Shown here: in pieces, positions 41,254-49,568 of the stretch
How positions within the stretch are numbered: position 1 is the first letter of the stretch
How the letters are laid out: each line of letters opens with the position of its first letter
Source of the DNA: Ravibacter sp037191015
GTDB taxonomy: Bacteria; Bacteroidota; Bacteroidia; Cytophagales; Spirosomataceae
Direction: 5' to 3'
Length of the DNA stretch: 64,000 nucleotides
Assembly: GCA_037191015.1 (NCBI GenBank)
Contig: JBBCKD010000015.1
Location: forward strand, 310,001 to 374,000
Translations under genes and position numbers: made by a program
The notes under the pieces: generated by a model
What the model saw: only the letters and a program-made list of their open reading frames with translations
Database searches by the model: none
Told to the model about the DNA's origin: nothing

Positions 41254-41730
41254 ATGAAGATGTTGCTATACAATTCTAATGATGATTGTACGCCGATCGC
41301 ATTAACCTTACTTACACCCAGGGAGTGGGAGGTACTCCTGCTGCTGGCCGAAGGTAATACGGCAACGGAAATTGCCGAACAGCTTTGCATTACGGTAAAA
41401 AGCGTGTACAATAACAAAAACAGGATCGGGCGCAAGATAGCTTTGAAAGGATACCTTTCTCTTAACCGGTTTTCCTGCAAGCGGCGGGAAATCCTGCATC
41501 AATGGTTTGATCTGCTCAGGAACCAGCCTGCTAAGAAACGTCCCGGAGCGCTGGTCCTTCATTTGTTGAAGACCGTCGGATTGTCAGGTAAAAATACCAT
41601 GGTCCAGGCGTATGACAGTCAAAATGGTAACGGGGCCGTAGCCGGAAAGTCTGCCGGCAGGTCTGAAGACGATCTCAAGCACGCAGAGGTATTGCTTGCC
41701 GGGCGGCAGCGGGCCAGATGGGAGGAATAA
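41254..41730 (+). CDS. Small LuxR-type helix-turn-helix protein
   Basis: The 158-aa protein has a LuxR/GerE-type HTH near its N-terminus (about 15-75: LTPREWEVLLLLAEGNTATE, IAEQLCITVKSVYNNKNRIGRKI), unusual because this domain normally sits at the C-terminus behind a receiver or sensor domain. The rest (about 80-158) is basic with no family recognised (RREILHQWFDLLRNQPAKKR). It may be a free-standing DNA-binding regulator. The neighbours are two candidate small RNAs, at 40745-40916 and 41809-41999. Confidence 0.75.
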   Translation: MKMLLYNSNDDCTPIALTLLTPREWEVLLLLAEGNTATEIAEQLCITVKSVYNNKNRIGRKIALKGYLSLNRFSCKRREILHQWFDLLRNQPAKKRPGALVLHLLKTVGLSGKNTMVQAYDSQNGNGAVAGKSAGRSEDDLKHAEVLLAGRQRARWEE

Positions 41731-41768
41731 AATATTCTTCCGGTTTCTTGGAAATTGAGGTAAAATTA

Positions 41769-41802
41769 TTTTGTTTTTTAAGTGGTAATCGTGATATTTT
41801 TG
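41769..41802 (+). promoter_or_regulatory. Full promoter (TTTTG-N21-TATTTTTG) with no ORF behind it
   Basis: TTTTG at 41769-41773 and TATTTTTG at 41795-41802 match both boxes of the Bacteroidota promoter with a 21-nt spacer. No gene on the plus strand follows before the convergent aminotransferase gene, so it should drive a non-coding transcript. Confidence 0.65.
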
Positions 41803-41808
41803 TTAGCA

Positions 41809-41999
41809 TAAATTGAGGATCAGGGCGAGGCAGCGATTTTGGGTATGCCTGCTCTCATTTAATACTTATGAAGATATACTGTATATACTATACTTTAGAT
41901 ACTGTGGGTGAGGTGACGGAACTAATCTTGCAGTAACTTTTCAAGTTGATGGGACATGCCTCCATTCTACCTTATGTAGCGTGTGAGGCATGTTCATTT
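41809..41999 (+). ncRNA. Candidate small RNA behind an orphan promoter
   Basis: Transcription from the promoter at 41769-41802 would run through about 190 nt without a convincing gene and end at a hairpin: ACATGCCTC (41954-41962) pairs with GAGGCATGT (41985-41993), with an inner CTAC/GTAG stem, followed by TTCATTTT. The only open frame inside is 22 codons from an ATG near 41869, without a ribosome site. The rest of the 41731-42184 gap holds only the minus-strand terminator at 42112-42158. Confidence 0.5.
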
Positions 42000-42111
42000 T
42001 ATGGTTCGATCCGAAAGTAAAAAACATCGACCCGAAGGTAAAAAATACAGGTATACAGAAAGACGGGACTTAATTTACCGGATAGTGCCTGTAAAAGACA
42101 ATCAGCAGGAT

Positions 42112-42158
42112 AAAAAAAACACTCAGACCTGAACAACGTCACTGTTCAGATCTGAGTG
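42112..42158 (-). terminator. Intrinsic terminator of the aminotransferase gene
   Basis: CACTCAGACCTGAACA (42120-42135) pairs with TGTTCAGATCTGAGTG (42143-42158), 16 bp with one wobble. On the minus strand it is followed by eight T residues (42119-42112). It lies 27 bp after the stop codon. Confidence 0.92.
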
Positions 42159-42184
42159 CCTGCGGAGCCTGATAGCCGGCTACC

Positions 42185-43402
42185 CTAGTGTAGGGTCGCA
42201 ACTGCCTCCCGGATTCTTTTGACGGCTTCCGTTAAGGCTTCATCGGAAGCTGCGGTGGAAATCCGGATACAATCGGGAGCGCCGAAGCCCGAGCCAGCCA
42301 CAGTTGAAACATAGGCCGTGTTCAGCAGCCAGAGCGAGAAATCGTCGGAGTTACGGATGGCAGTAGTGCCGTCCGTTTTTCCGTAATAAGCGCTTACGTC
42401 AGGGAAGGCATAGAATGCGCCGTCGGGCATATTGACTTTGAACCCGGGGATTTCCCTAAGCAGGCCTACCACCAGGTCACGCCGTCTCCTGTACGCCTCA
42501 GTCATGGCTTTGGATGCCTCAAGAGGTCCGTTATAGGCAGCTACAGCAGCTTTCTGGGCAATGGAATTCGTTCCTGAAGTAACCTGTCCCTGCAGCTTTT
42601 CCACTCCGTCTGCGATCCACTTGTCGGCAGCAATAAAGCCTATACGCCAGCCGGTCATGGCAAATCCTTTTGCCACGCCGTTTACAGTCACTACCCTGTT
42701 TTTTAATTCCGGGATCGAGCCGAGGCTGAAATGGCCTTCAGTCGTAAAATTGATATATTCATAAATTTCGTCCGCTATGACGAAAATACTTTCGTGCTTT
42801 GCCAGTACGGCTCCCAGGGCTTCCAGTTCGGAACGGGAATAAACCGATCCGGTCGGGTTGTTCGGGGAAGCGTACATCACCACCTTTGTGCGCGGGGTAA
42901 TCGCCGCCTCCAGTTGTTCAGGAGTTACCTTGAAGTTGTTATCGAAAGCGCCGTCCAGAATAACGGATTTCCCCTCGGCAAGCTTCACCATCTCCGAGTA
43001 GCTGACCCAGTACGGAGCAAGGATGATGACTTCGTCGCCCGGGTTGACCAGGACCTGGATTGTGTTGGCCAGGGAATGTTTAGCCCCTGTGGAAACCACG
43101 ATATTTTCCGGTTTCCAGTCGATATTATTTTCCCGCAGAAGTTTGTCGGCAATGGCCTTCCGGAGGTCGGGATAGCCTGCTACGGGAGAGTAGCCATGAA
43201 AGCCATCATCAATAGCCTTCTTGGCGGCCTCGCAGATATGCTCCGGCGTTTTGAAGTCCGGCTCACCGACACTCAGGCTGATCACCTTGTGCCCCTGCGC
43301 AGCGAGCTCACGGGCTTTCTTGGTCATAGCAAGGGTGGAAGATTCTTCAAGAGCATTGATACGTTCGGCCAGGTATTGACCGGCTGCGGCACTGGATGAC
43401 AT
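42185..43402 (-). CDS. Class I/II PLP-dependent aminotransferase (aspartate aminotransferase-like)
   Basis: This 405-aa cytosolic enzyme (from ATG 43402) transfers amino groups from aspartate or aromatic amino acids to 2-oxoglutarate. Visible family motifs: SVGEPDFKTPEHI, GYSPVAGYPDLRKAIA, VSTGAKHSLANTIQ (cofactor phosphate), YASPNNPTGSVYS, ADEIYEYI, and the PLP-lysine in VNGVAKGFAMTGWRIG. An upstream in-frame start at 43438 exists, but a -7 element at 43455-43462 and the typical MSSS start favour the internal ATG. It ends in a strong terminator. Confidence 0.92.
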   Translation of the reverse strand: MSSSAAAGQYLAERINALEESSTLAMTKKARELAAQGHKVISLSVGEPDFKTPEHICEAAKKAIDDGFHGYSPVAGYPDLRKAIADKLLRENNIDWKPENIVVSTGAKHSLANTIQVLVNPGDEVIILAPYWVSYSEMVKLAEGKSVILDGAFDNNFKVTPEQLEAAITPRTKVVMYASPNNPTGSVYSRSELEALGAVLAKHESIFVIADEIYEYINFTTEGHFSLGSIPELKNRVVTVNGVAKGFAMTGWRIGFIAADKWIADGVEKLQGQVTSGTNSIAQKAAVAAYNGPLEASKAMTEAYRRRRDLVVGLLREIPGFKVNMPDGAFYAFPDVSAYYGKTDGTTAIRNSDDFSLWLLNTAYVSTVAGSGFGAPDCIRISTAASDEALTEAVKRIREAVATLH

Positions 43403-43454
43403 AAGTATTGAAATATTTAAATTGCCTGGAATAATCACTATGATTAAAATCGTG

Positions 43455-43462
43455 CAAAGTTA
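43455..43462 (-). promoter_or_regulatory. -7 promoter element (TAACTTTG) of the aminotransferase gene
   Basis: A full TAnnTTTG match on the minus strand, 53 bp before the ATG at 43402 (leader about 46 nt). No -33 TTG at typical distance. Confidence 0.5.
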
Positions 43463-43533
43463 AGGGATTTCTCATCAGGATGATTGACATTTCCGGCAAA
43501 AACATGAGAGTACCAACGTACTTCCGGTTATAC

Positions 43534-46146
43534 TCAATGCGACTCAAGCCCGGTGTAAAGCTCCAGGAGGCGGGGATCCCTTTCTCTGCCCCGGATTTCT
43601 TTCAGCATCTCCCTGATCCCGGGCTGGTCATCAAACCATCCCAACAGCTGGTAGGCGCCGTAACGTACGGATAAGGCGGAGTGGCTCCGGGCGAGTTTTT
43701 CCAGGAAACTGATTCCCTGCTGCTGTACGGCGTGCTCCGAACGGACGAGATACTTTCCAAAAGCCTGCATGAGGGTGTAGCAACCGGATGGATTGAGCCT
43801 GTTCATCATTTCTTTGAACCAATCCAGATGCCCGGGAGCCGGGTTGTCGCCGAAGTAGTCCCCGACCGCCGCCGCAATGGCTTCGTTTGCAACACTCCTG
43901 AAACGGTTTACTGTTGCAGGCATATTTTTTCCGGACTCTGTCTTGGCCAGGATGCCGATGGCAGTAGCCACGACTGCATAGGAACTATCTTCCAGGGCCT
44001 GTTTTACAAGTGCTTCAAGATTTGAGATCCCTGCTTTCTGCAGTGCCAGCAGGGCTTCCCCGCGGACCTGCGGGCTGGGATCGTGCGTAGCGAGCGGAAT
44101 AAGCCTGTCGGCATCTTTTCTCACCGTAGCGCTGTTTTCTGCCAGCTGGAACAGCGCTTCCTGCCTGATTTTCCAGAAAGAATCCCCCGTAGCCGATAAC
44201 AGCGCTTCGCGTATCGCCGGTTCTGTTAAAAAGGTTCCCAGTTGCTGGAGCGCTTCATACCGGGCCGGGAACCGGTCGGAATGTTGAAGCTGGTAGACCC
44301 ATTCCTCTTTAGGCTTCCCGTGCTTTACGATTCCAAGTAATTGACATTCGCCGTCAAATAAAACCAGGTCCGGGGCGCTTTCCAGAATAAAGGAGAATTC
44401 CTGGTCGGGTTTGTCGATCATCACGGATTTCCGGAGTTTCCTGCCTTTTACCCAGATGTCTATATGCACAGGCAGCCTGTAAAACGTATTTGTCAGGGTA
44501 TCCTGGAGTTGTCTTGCGCGTAAGACCAGCTTGTTGGGAGCAGGCAGGTAGTGGTGGGACACCTCCAGCTCGGGATGGCCGGATCTTAAAAACCACTGGT
44601 CAAAGAACCAGTTCAGATCTTGCCCGGTAACTTCTTCAAATGCCATGCGCAGATCGGCGAGTTCGGCGGTGCCGAACTGTTTTCTCTTCAGATAGAGCGA
44701 AAGGGAGGAAAAGAACGCTTCATCACCGGTATAAGCACGGAGCATATGCAGGATACGGCCGCCTTTCGCATACGAATGGCTATCGAACATATGGTCGGGG
44801 TTCTCATAGAAGTACCGGATCATGCTTACGTTTTTGTGCCGGGACTCGGAAAGGTATTCCATCGTTTCCAGCCAGGCAGACCAGTCAGCGGCTTCTTTTC
44901 CGCGCCGGTGTTCTTCCCACAGGTATTCGGCATAATTGGCGAAAGACTCGTTGAGAGGAAGCTGTCCCCATTCCTCGCAGGTCACCAGGTTTCCAAACCA
45001 GTGATGCGCCAGCTCATGCGCAATAAGTGCGTCGGAGTCGCCATCCAGCAGTTCCCTGTCCGTCATCTGGGTTTCTTCCTGCATAATGGTGACGGTAGTA
45101 TTTTCCATAGCCCCTGAAACAAAGTCTTTCACCACGACCTGCGCATACTTCTCCCACGGATAGGGAACTCCGAAACGTTCAGAAAAGAAGGATATCATTT
45201 CAGGCGTGCGTCCGAAGATGCCCGATGCGTAGGGGGCATAGGCTGAGTCAAGGTAATAGCTCACTTCCATCCCGTTTTCTGCTGTGGCAGCGGTTTTCGA
45301 AAATTCCCCTACAGCGACCGCCGCCAGGTAAGGAGCGTGGGGTAATGACTGGCGCCAATGATCCGTGCGCATGCCGTCCTGGTGCCGTATCTGCCCGAGC
45401 AGCAGGCCGTTGGAAACTGTCGATTGTTTGTTTTCTACCGTCAGGTAAAAATCCTGCGTGAATTTTTCGTTCGGGGCCTCTATGGTAGGAAACCAGGAAG
45501 AACCGCCGGTTGTTTCTCCCTGTGTCCATAACTGTCGCGGCTTATAAGGATCGGAGCCGTCCGGGTTGATGAAATAGAGTCCTTTGTCGACGGGGGCGCC
45601 CCCGAAATCCAGTTTCGCGGCGTTGCCGGGTCTTGCTATATAGCGGACAACTAAAAAGGCGGTATCATGCCTGCTGTAGGCCTTATCCAACGCTATCCTG
45701 AGCTGTAGCTGATCATAGGAATACTTGAGCGGTATCCCCTTGAGATTTTCGAAATCTTCGAAGGAGGCGGGTAGCCGTTCTGCCAGGCGTACCTCCTTTA
45801 TTTCGAAAGCACGCGCATCCAGTATGACCGAATCGAGGGGATAAAAATGAGGTTTGAAGGCCAGTACTGCGTGGCCCGCCACTTCCTCCTTCTTCCAGTC
45901 GAACGAAAGCCTTAGACTCGTATGCAGTAGATCTGTCGTTCGTGTAGCAGCCGGGCGATAGGGGCCGTCGGGAGAGACAAAGCCCGGGATCCGCCGGTGA
46001 GTACTATCTTCAGTCGCCTGCCAGGCCAGGAGGCTTTTTCCCGGGAGAAACAAGGCAAGCAAAATCATAAAAAGACATGCCGGTCCCGGGAGGTGGAGAC
46101 CAGGTAAGGAGGCACGGTTGCGATCTGACTCAGGACTTAAATGCAT
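43534..46146 (-). CDS. Secreted M1-family zinc aminopeptidase
   Basis: The 870-aa protein has a hydrophobic N-terminus with a possible signal peptide at about residues 24-42 (CLFMILLALFLPGKSLLAW). The M1 catalytic domain shows the exopeptidase motif GAMENTTVT and the zinc motif HELAHHWFGN, followed by NESFANYAEYLWEEH with the third zinc ligand Glu. The C-terminal third (about 600-860) is a HEAT-like helical repeat region (LIPLATHDPSPQVRGEALLAL). It removes N-terminal residues from peptides in the periplasm. The start overlaps the end of the upstream permease gene by 17 bp, so the two are co-transcribed with rbfA at the head. Confidence 0.92.
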   Translation of the reverse strand: MHLSPESDRNRASLPGLHLPGPACLFMILLALFLPGKSLLAWQATEDSTHRRIPGFVSPDGPYRPAATRTTDLLHTSLRLSFDWKKEEVAGHAVLAFKPHFYPLDSVILDARAFEIKEVRLAERLPASFEDFENLKGIPLKYSYDQLQLRIALDKAYSRHDTAFLVVRYIARPGNAAKLDFGGAPVDKGLYFINPDGSDPYKPRQLWTQGETTGGSSWFPTIEAPNEKFTQDFYLTVENKQSTVSNGLLLGQIRHQDGMRTDHWRQSLPHAPYLAAVAVGEFSKTAATAENGMEVSYYLDSAYAPYASGIFGRTPEMISFFSERFGVPYPWEKYAQVVVKDFVSGAMENTTVTIMQEETQMTDRELLDGDSDALIAHELAHHWFGNLVTCEEWGQLPLNESFANYAEYLWEEHRRGKEAADWSAWLETMEYLSESRHKNVSMIRYFYENPDHMFDSHSYAKGGRILHMLRAYTGDEAFFSSLSLYLKRKQFGTAELADLRMAFEEVTGQDLNWFFDQWFLRSGHPELEVSHHYLPAPNKLVLRARQLQDTLTNTFYRLPVHIDIWVKGRKLRKSVMIDKPDQEFSFILESAPDLVLFDGECQLLGIVKHGKPKEEWVYQLQHSDRFPARYEALQQLGTFLTEPAIREALLSATGDSFWKIRQEALFQLAENSATVRKDADRLIPLATHDPSPQVRGEALLALQKAGISNLEALVKQALEDSSYAVVATAIGILAKTESGKNMPATVNRFRSVANEAIAAAVGDYFGDNPAPGHLDWFKEMMNRLNPSGCYTLMQAFGKYLVRSEHAVQQQGISFLEKLARSHSALSVRYGAYQLLGWFDDQPGIREMLKEIRGRERDPRLLELYTGLESH

Positions 46147-47359
46147 AGGGAGTTTGGCGGGCGGCCTTTATCGCGGGTACAAAAGAAACGACGATCGTAA
46201 TCAGGATGATGACAACGGCCGTCAGTAATATGTCGCCCCACTGCAATTGTACAGGATAAGCATCTACCAATGCCGTTTTCATGCCCATCGAGACAAGACC
46301 GTATTTTTTCTGGGCCCAGCAAACGGCGACCCCCGCCGCCAGCCCTACACCCGCGCCGGTGAACGCCACAATGTTGCCGACCGCTATAAAAATCCGCCGG
46401 ATCAGCGACGGCTGTGCTCCCATTGCGAAAAGAATAGCGGTATCTCCCTTCTTTTCGATCGTGAGCATGCTCAGTGAGAAGAAAATATTGATAGCTGCTA
46501 CGAGAATGATGAGGGATAGTGTAACGGTCACGAAGAGCTTTTCGACTTTGATAGCCCGCAGCAGGTCGGCATTCTGCTCGTCCCGGTTTAAAATCGTGAA
46601 GCCGGAGCCGAGCAGTGACCGGAGCTGCCGCATCACTCCCTGCTCGCTGGCATTGTCCTTGAGGATAATCTCCAGGGCAGACCTCTCGTTTTGCAATCCC
46701 ATCAGGGATTCCGCGACCTCGATAGGGACAAAAACAAAATCATCGTAGCGGCTTTCTATAAAAAAAGTCCCTCCGGGGATTACCGCAACCTGGTTGAAGG
46801 CATCAGCATTATTGAAATTCAGCGTCCTCCGGTCGCTGCGCGGATACCAGAGCTCGAAAGGGATAAATGTATCGCGCAATGATACGGAAAGCGCATTCCT
46901 GATCCCGTCGGAAATGAGGGCAAACCTGGTCCCGTTCGGCCCGGTCAGCTTCAGCGAGCCTTCCAGCAGGGTTGTGTCCATCTGGCGCCGGTATTGGAAG
47001 GTACTGTCGACCCCTTTCAGCCTCACCAGCACCTGCTGCCCGTCGTAAGAGGCCAGCGCATTGTCTTCCAGGACCTGGGTAACAAAACTGACGCCGTCTG
47101 TCTTCCGGATGGCCGTCAGCAGGGAGTCGGACATTTTAAACTTCCGGCCCTCTGCCGGGGAAACGCGGATATCGGGGTCGAAAGACTTAAAAATCTGCCG
47201 GTTCAGCTCTTCCATACCGTTGAAGACCGACAGAACGACTACCATCGACATGGCGCCTACGCCAATCCCTATCATAGCGATCAAAGCAATGATGCTTATG
47301 AAACTTCTTTTACGGTAGGAAAGAAAATAGCGTAATGCGACCCTGTACGAAAGATTCAT
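46130..47359 (-). CDS. FtsX/LolE-type ABC transporter permease
   Basis: The 409-aa inner-membrane protein is of the same family as that at 18683-19921: helix 1 (about 20-45, FISIIALIAMIGIGVGAMSM), a large periplasmic domain (about 50-265), and three C-terminal helices (about 275-300, 320-345, 370-395) with AIKVEKLFVTVTLSLIILVA at the start. It would take part in lipoprotein release from the inner membrane or a MacB-like process; the ATPase subunit is elsewhere. It lies between rbfA and the M1 aminopeptidase gene in one operon, an order I recall from other Bacteroidota. Confidence 0.9.
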   Translation of the reverse strand: MNLSYRVALRYFLSYRKRSFISIIALIAMIGIGVGAMSMVVVLSVFNGMEELNRQIFKSFDPDIRVSPAEGRKFKMSDSLLTAIRKTDGVSFVTQVLEDNALASYDGQQVLVRLKGVDSTFQYRRQMDTTLLEGSLKLTGPNGTRFALISDGIRNALSVSLRDTFIPFELWYPRSDRRTLNFNNADAFNQVAVIPGGTFFIESRYDDFVFVPIEVAESLMGLQNERSALEIILKDNASEQGVMRQLRSLLGSGFTILNRDEQNADLLRAIKVEKLFVTVTLSLIILVAAINIFFSLSMLTIEKKGDTAILFAMGAQPSLIRRIFIAVGNIVAFTGAGVGLAAGVAVCWAQKKYGLVSMGMKTALVDAYPVQLQWGDILLTAVVIILITIVVSFVPAIKAARQTPYAFKS

Positions 47360-47379
47360 CTTAAGGACGATTCTGCGAG

Positions 47380-47769
47380 CTAAAGTTTGTAGTCACCTTC
47401 GGTACCGTCCTCGCCCGGAGGAGGGATGACGAGCCCGGAGAAGATCTTATCCATTTTTTCTACGTACTCGAGGGTATCGTCAAGATAGAGATGCAGTTCG
47501 GGAACGATACGCAACTGATGACGTACGCGCAGTCCTAATTTTTGCCTGAGGAACTTACTGTTTTCTTTGAGCGCTTCCAGTACGCTTTCCTTTTTGCTGT
47601 CAGGCAGGATACTGATATAAGCGCGCGCAATACTCAGATCGGGCGATACCTTTACACCTGTTACGGTAATTAACGCTCCGTCAAGCAGGTGCATAGCCTC
47701 CTTCTGGAATATATCTCCCAGATCCTTCTGGATCTGGCGTCCTACTTTTTGTTGTCTTTTAGATTCCAT
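47380..47769 (-). CDS. rbfA: 30S ribosome-binding factor A
   Basis: This small cytosolic protein (129 aa from the ATG at 47769) helps mature the 3' and 5' ends of 16S rRNA in the 30S subunit. Family features: MESKRQQKVGRQIQKDLGDI at the start, the KH-like segment VTGVKVSPDLSIARAYISIL, and LRVRHQLRIVPELHLYLDDT near the end. A GTG start six codons upstream (47787) is possible, but it falls in a GC-rich repeat, so the ATG is preferred. Confidence 0.95.
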   Translation of the reverse strand: MESKRQQKVGRQIQKDLGDIFQKEAMHLLDGALITVTGVKVSPDLSIARAYISILPDSKKESVLEALKENSKFLRQKLGLRVRHQLRIVPELHLYLDDTLEYVEKMDKIFSGLVIPPPGEDGTEGDYKL

Positions 47770-47786
47770 ATTCTTAGGTTGGTTCA

Positions 47787-47832
47787 CCCGTGCTGCGCTT
47801 ATCCCGGGTCCCCGCGCTGCGCTTGCCCGGGG
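47787..47832. repeat. Two copies of a GC-rich 22-bp repeat
   Basis: Units at 47787-47808 and 47811-47832 share CCCG-(C/T)-GCTGCGCTT followed by CCCGGG. They lie just before rbfA, in a 278-bp divergent gap (47770-48047) that otherwise holds only a short tandem repeat. Confidence 0.8.
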
Positions 47833-47920
47833 TTATGCATGTATCACCCCTGTGAGGCTTCTGGTCGTCGCTCCCGATTCCCGATGGTTATCGTCACACC
47901 GACTCATCACCTCATCGTCA

Positions 47921-47952
47921 CATTGGCTCATTGGCTCATTGGCTCATTGGCT
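47921..47952. repeat. Four exact tandem copies of CATTGGCT
   Basis: An 8-bp unit repeated four times, preceded and followed by similar CATC/ACATT sequence. It is a microsatellite-like tract that could change length by slippage; it lies between the divergent rbfA and membrane protein genes. Confidence 0.9.
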
Positions 47953-48047
47953 CATCATCACATTCGCAAATATCCGTACTTATTTTGTTAATGTTACGCG
48001 CCCGGGCGTATTTTCGCAAGTCGAAGCATTAAACATATCCGAAGCTC

Positions 48048-49454
48048 TTGCTGTTCCTTTTCAGAAATACGAAGATATTTCAAATTGTCCTGCTGACATC
48101 TTTTTTCCTGGCGATCAGGCTGCCGGTTTATTTGTCCGATGTACCTCTCCTGATCTCCGAGCTGGGATGGATGCTTACCGGGGAGCAATTGAGCAAGGGG
48201 TTTATGCTCTACCGTGACATATGGGAGAATATCAGCGTGCTGTCGGGAATGGTCTACTGGGGGCTGGATGCCCTGTTCGGAAGATCGCAGGCGGCTTACC
48301 ATATTGCAGCCTGCGCGATAGGGCTCTTCCAGGTATTTTATTTCAACTATCTCTGCAACAGCCGGGACTTTTTTCCCGAGGCGACGAGTATTCCGGGTCT
48401 GGTATATGCAGTCTTGCTGAACCTGTCTTTCGATATGTTTACCTTATCGCCCATGCTGATGGCTACCACCTTCCTGCTGATGGCCATAGGAGTGATAGCC
48501 AGGATGATCGACAGGCCGGAAGTGTCTGACGAAATTTTTGAAGCAGGCATCTACATAGGAGTTGCGACCCTTTTTTACCTCCCTGCCGCGGTATTCTACG
48601 TATGGGCTTTCCTGATGATGATCCTTTATACGGGAGCTACATTCCGGCACCATATGATCGGGCTGTTCGGATCCGGATTCCCGCTTTTGATGGTGGCGCT
48701 CATTTTCTTTCTGAATAATGCCATTGAGAGCCTCAACCGCAGCCTTTTCACGACTGCTATACAGATAGACACGCTTGAAGCTTCCGAATTGGTCCCTTTT
48801 CTGGTATACATGCTTTTCTCTATCGGGCTGGGAATGGCGGGTTTCCTGAAGTTGTTCGGGTATAATCGCTTTACCCACTACCAGACCAGGATACAGCAGG
48901 TAATGGCTTTCTGGTTTATCCTGTCGGCTTTTACCATCATTTTCATGGACAACCTGGCGCCGATGAACTTTCTGGTCTTCCTGCCCGCAGTAGCCTATTT
49001 CGTGAGCTGGTTTTTCCTGAGTTTCCGGAAAGTGGCCCGTGCCGAGGGTATTTTCCTGGCTTACTTTTTATTTTCAGCTTTTGTGCTCTACCAGGACGTT
49101 TTTGGCTTCATACCGGGCCTGAGAACAGGGAATCTGGAAAGGAGGGTAGCGAAAGCCGCGCTTCTGCCCGGGGAGATCAACGGGAAGAAAATACTGGTGC
49201 TGGGGGAGGATGAAGGAGAATATCTCAACAATTTTGCGGCAACCCCATACCTCAACTGGTCATTGTCGGTCTACGATTTTGAAAACCTCGATAGCTTCGA
49301 GAGTGTGATCCATATCTTTAATAATTTCGAGAAAGATCCCCCGGAATATGTAATCGATAAGGAAGGAATAATGCCGAAGCTGTTAGAACGCATACCGAGG
49401 TTCAAAGAGAGGTACAGGCCTACAAAATGGAGGAACATTTACCAGCGCATCTGA
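48048..49454 (+). CDS. Polytopic membrane protein (DUF6427-like)
   Basis: The 468-aa protein has a TTG start at 48048; no ATG is available in frame before the upstream stop at 48030. About ten hydrophobic helices cover residues 8-365 (e.g. FQIVLLTSFFLAIRLPVYL, AAVFYVWAFLMMILYTGATF, LAPMNFLVFLPAVAYFVSWF). The last about 100 residues are soluble (KKILVLGEDEGEYLNNFAAT). The layout fits the DUF6427 family of Bacteroidota, from memory. Function is unknown. Confidence 0.7.
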   Translation: MLFLFRNTKIFQIVLLTSFFLAIRLPVYLSDVPLLISELGWMLTGEQLSKGFMLYRDIWENISVLSGMVYWGLDALFGRSQAAYHIAACAIGLFQVFYFNYLCNSRDFFPEATSIPGLVYAVLLNLSFDMFTLSPMLMATTFLLMAIGVIARMIDRPEVSDEIFEAGIYIGVATLFYLPAAVFYVWAFLMMILYTGATFRHHMIGLFGSGFPLLMVALIFFLNNAIESLNRSLFTTAIQIDTLEASELVPFLVYMLFSIGLGMAGFLKLFGYNRFTHYQTRIQQVMAFWFILSAFTIIFMDNLAPMNFLVFLPAVAYFVSWFFLSFRKVARAEGIFLAYFLFSAFVLYQDVFGFIPGLRTGNLERRVAKAALLPGEINGKKILVLGEDEGEYLNNFAATPYLNWSLSVYDFENLDSFESVIHIFNNFEKDPPEYVIDKEGIMPKLLERIPRFKERYRPTKWRNIYQRI

Positions 49455-49568
49455 ATGCCCTGCTTCCGATTCCCTTTTTCTGCGGAAGAATAAGGAGAAA
49501 ACTTCGATCAGCGTGCTTTTAGTACAAACTTTCTCTGATTACTTAAAATACGATTAACAGCAGGGCTG

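Noticed and set aside
41121..41480. 119-aa minus-strand open frame
   Set aside because: Overlaps the LuxR-type gene in antisense and has no clear start or family; the HTH motif on the plus strand is convincing.
47921..47952. CATTGGCT repeats as part of a CRISPR array
   Set aside because: Units are 8 bp and contiguous without spacers, so this is a simple tandem repeat.
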